From Chloroflexota bacterium (lineage in GTDB: Bacteria > Chloroflexota > Anaerolineae > Aggregatilineales > Phototrophicaceae), in assembly GCA_026706395.1 (NCBI GenBank), contig JAPOYU010000076.1, positions 1-6,108 of the forward strand: DNA of 6,108 bases, read 5' to 3'. The notes below the pieces were generated by a model. The model worked only from the letters and a program-made list of their open reading frames with translations. It searched no databases and was not told the DNA's origin. Positions 4,761-6,108 of this stretch are shown here, one piece after another (the first letter of the stretch is position 1; every line of letters begins with the position of its first letter). Position numbers and translations under genes: made by a program.

Positions 4761-5214
4761 AACAGGAGTATGGCATGGGCGCTTGGTTATCCGGTTAGGG
4801 GGTTATGTCAACAGCTTTGTCGAAGCCAATCAATTGGGCGTCGTCACCGGTGATACCGGTTATTATCAGCCCTCGGATCGGCATAATCTCTTGGGTCCAG
4901 ATATCGCCTTTGCCAGCATGGAGCGCATAGCGCAGCCGAAGTCGCAAGAATTTGCGCCGCTGATGCCGGACCTGGCAGTCGAAATAAAATCGCCGAGCAA
5001 CACGATGACCGAACTCCGCCGCAAAGCCGACATCTACTTGCGACATGGCACGCGACTGGTCTGGATCATCATACCGGATTCGGAAAGCGTGGAAGTTCAC
5101 CGGCTCGGCGCGGAGGGCGCAAGGCAGCGCGAAGTCATTGGCATCGAAGGACAGCTTTCCGGCGAGGAAGTCTTGCCGGGCTTTCGTCTCGCGCTTTCGA
5201 CGCTCTATGCTTGA
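4648..5214 (+). CDS. Uma2 family (PD-(D/E)XK-like) nuclease, copy C
   Basis: Third 188-residue member, 22 bases after copy B's stop. It keeps RYELIEGE (25-32), GPDIAF (83-88), PDLAVEIKSPS (107-117; candidate D85 or D108, E112, K114), K126 and LVWIIIPDSE (137-146). Residues 125-179 are identical to copy B, but the last nine residues (RLALSTLYA) differ from the FTLPLTKLFA ending shared by A and B, and the sequence after the stop is also different. This is what is expected of the terminal, perhaps ancestral, 3' end in a tandem array. Its catalytic block (4963-5004) is identical over 42 bases to copy A and not to copy B. All predicted active-site residues are present, so it is probably functional. 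Its target and role are unknown. Confidence 0.85.
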   Translation: MAIQQRLYDIDDLWRIVCEADDDKRYELIEGEIIAMSPTGVWHGRLVIRLGGYVNSFVEANQLGVVTGDTGYYQPSDRHNLLGPDIAFASMERIAQPKSQEFAPLMPDLAVEIKSPSNTMTELRRKADIYLRHGTRLVWIIIPDSESVEVHRLGAEGARQREVIGIEGQLSGEEVLPGFRLALSTLYA

Positions 5215-5218
5215 GGGG

Positions 5219-5244
5219 ATGCGGCGGGGTTCTCCGCGTTGTTT
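5219..5244 (+). terminator. Weak candidate intrinsic terminator after the Uma2 array
   Basis: ATGCGG (5219-5224) can pair with CCGCGT (5234-5239), giving six pairs with one T-G, around a 9-base loop, followed by TGTTT. It starts five bases after the last Uma2 stop, a sensible place for a terminator, but both the stem and the T-run are poor. Confidence 0.3.
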
Positions 5245-5384
5245 CCGGCGCTGAAGCGGGCCAGGTTTCAATCTCAATTTCAGTAGCGCCAGCGACAGCT
5301 TCCAAGCGACCAATTCAGCAAGTCAATGCTTGAATGGAGTGCCGCGCTGCGATGAATTGAACCGCCACTAGCAGAACGACTGTA

Positions 5385-5405
5385 GGGCCGATCCTTGGAT
5401 CGCCC
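5385..5405. other. Short hairpin upstream of the hydantoinase-like gene
   Basis: CGATC (5389-5393) and GATCG (5398-5402) pair around a CTTG loop, extended by GGG/CCC across a one-base bulge. There is no T-run, and it ends about 20 bases before the ribosome binding site of the next gene, so a leader structure is possible. The rest of the 224-base gap (5215-5438) holds nothing else I can identify. Confidence 0.3.
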
Positions 5406-5424
5406 GCCAAAATCAATTAGCGCA

Positions 5425-5430
5425 AAGGAG
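5425..5430 (+). promoter_or_regulatory. Ribosome binding site of the hydantoinase-like gene
   Basis: AAGGAG lies eight bases before ATG 5439. A strong, well-spaced site before MRIGVDVGGTNTD shows that the original start is intact even though the gene is broken shortly afterwards. Confidence 0.65.
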
Positions 5431-5438
5431 AACAAAAC

Positions 5439-6108
5439 ATGAGAATCGGAGTAGATGTCGGCGGGACCAACACCGACGCCGTCTTGATGCATAGCCAAAG
5501 CTCTGCGCGCGGTGATCGAAGATTCCGGCATCGACCGGGCGACGATCGACGGCGTGATGATCGGCACGACGCATTTCACCAATGCCGTGGTCGAGCGCAA
5601 GCATCTGACGCCGACCGCTTGCATCCGCCTGGGCTTGCCGGCGACGGTCTGCCTGCCGCCGATGGTCGATTGGCCCGACGATTTGCGCGAATTAGTTGGC
5701 GGCAATTCGCACTTGGCGCATGGCGGGCACGAATTCGACGGGCGCGAAATCTCCGAGTTTCAGCCTGATGAAGTGCGCGCGATCGTCGAGAAGATCCGCG
5801 ACGCCGGCTTGAACGCGATTGCGATCTCATCCGTGTTTTCGCCCGTCAACTCCGCTTTTGAAGAAGAGAGCGCTGAAATCGCGCGCTCGGTCATCCCCGA
5901 CGCCAATATCACACTCTCCAGCGAGATCGGGCGCATTGGCCTGCTGGAGCGCGAGAACGCCGCCATTATGAACTCCTGCTTGCGACAGTTGGCGGCGCGC
6001 ACGGTTGACGGCTTCAAAGCAGCGCTGGACGAATTGCATATCACCGCGCCCTTCTACATCAGCCAGAACGACGGCACTTTGATGAACGCCGACTTCGCCA
6101 AAGAATAT
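5439..6108 (+). pseudogene. Hydantoinase/oxoprolinase-family gene, broken by a 5' deletion and frameshift (3' end outside window)
   Basis: The gene opens with MRIGVDVGGTNTDAVLM (5439-5489), the nucleotide-binding glycine loop of the hydantoinase A/5-oxoprolinase family, whose members act on hydantoins, oxoproline or related amide rings. After codon 17 the homologous reading continues in the +1 frame, from about 5488 to the window edge without a stop: AKALRAVIEDSGID, then MIGTTHFTNAVVER (5557-5598), LLEREN and QNDGTLM, all family landmarks. Family members as I remember them have about 20-25 residues (roughly DG..VL...K.PTT.DV..GI) between these two parts, and these are missing. So this looks like a deletion whose length is not a multiple of three, rather than a single-base error or programmed frameshift. 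In the original frame translation ends at 5768. The remaining sequence is well conserved, so the break is recent or is an assembly error. Internal restart in the second frame (for example ATG 5557) would lack the glycine loop. Confidence 0.75.

Noticed and set aside
5267..5278. GTTTCAATCTCA, resembling a CRISPR repeat start
   Set aside because: Single occurrence with no second copy at any suitable distance.
4795..5313. 172-codon minus-strand frame, with similar ones at 3740-4057 and 4224-4646
   Set aside because: They recur in all copies only because the Uma2 sequence recurs; they are shadows of the repeat.
5280..6044. Several minus-strand frames opposite the hydantoinase-like gene
   Set aside because: The + strand frame from 5488 to the edge carries clear family motifs, so these are antisense shadows.

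Overview
The window reads as a piece of chromosome from a free-living bacterium. GC content is moderately high, about 60-70% in the best-behaved genes. The combination of multiple Uma2-family nucleases, a hydantoinase/oxoprolinase-family gene and an HEPN gene is compatible with Chloroflexota or a similar environmental lineage. That is a guess from gene content, not a phylogenetic call. Every gene I can support is on the + strand.

Layout. (1) Bases 3-230 are the C-terminal end of a protein with an HExxH zinc-peptidase signature. (2) Bases 231-440 are non-coding. They hold one arm of a 17-bp inverted repeat and two tandem 40-bp units that each fold into a hairpin. (3) Bases 441-1397 encode an AT-richer Apea-like HEPN protein with an R-x4-H ribonuclease motif. 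The other arm of the inverted repeat follows at 1444-1460. (4) At 1476-1553 is a 25-codon remnant that copies the first twelve codons of the downstream methyltransferase. (5) Bases 1574-2062 encode an exported protein of unknown function, overlapping by 4 bp (ATGA) with (6) 2059-3423, a beta-class DNA methyltransferase fused to a C-terminal HNH nuclease domain. Its central, presumably target-recognising segment is clearly AT-richer than its two ends. (7) Bases 3470-5214 hold three tandem Uma2-family (PD-(D/E)XK-like) genes, each exactly 188 codons and spaced with a 589-bp period. Their ends are nearly identical at the DNA level while their central cores are highly diverged. (8) From 5439 to the window edge is a hydantoinase/oxoprolinase-family gene broken near its 5' end by a frameshift with apparent loss of roughly 20-25 codons.

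Interpretation. Three nuclease-type families (HEPN, methyltransferase-HNH, Uma2) sit side by side between a zinc-peptidase-like gene and a metabolic gene. This looks like an accessory, possibly defensive, island that has been remodelled repeatedly. The signs are an inverted-repeat-flanked HEPN gene, a leftover methyltransferase start, a compositional patch inside the methyltransferase, and cassette-like shuffling of the Uma2 cores. That these genes work together is inference; what the sequence shows directly is the motifs, repeats and mosaic structure. No RNA genes, CRISPR arrays or transposase genes were found.
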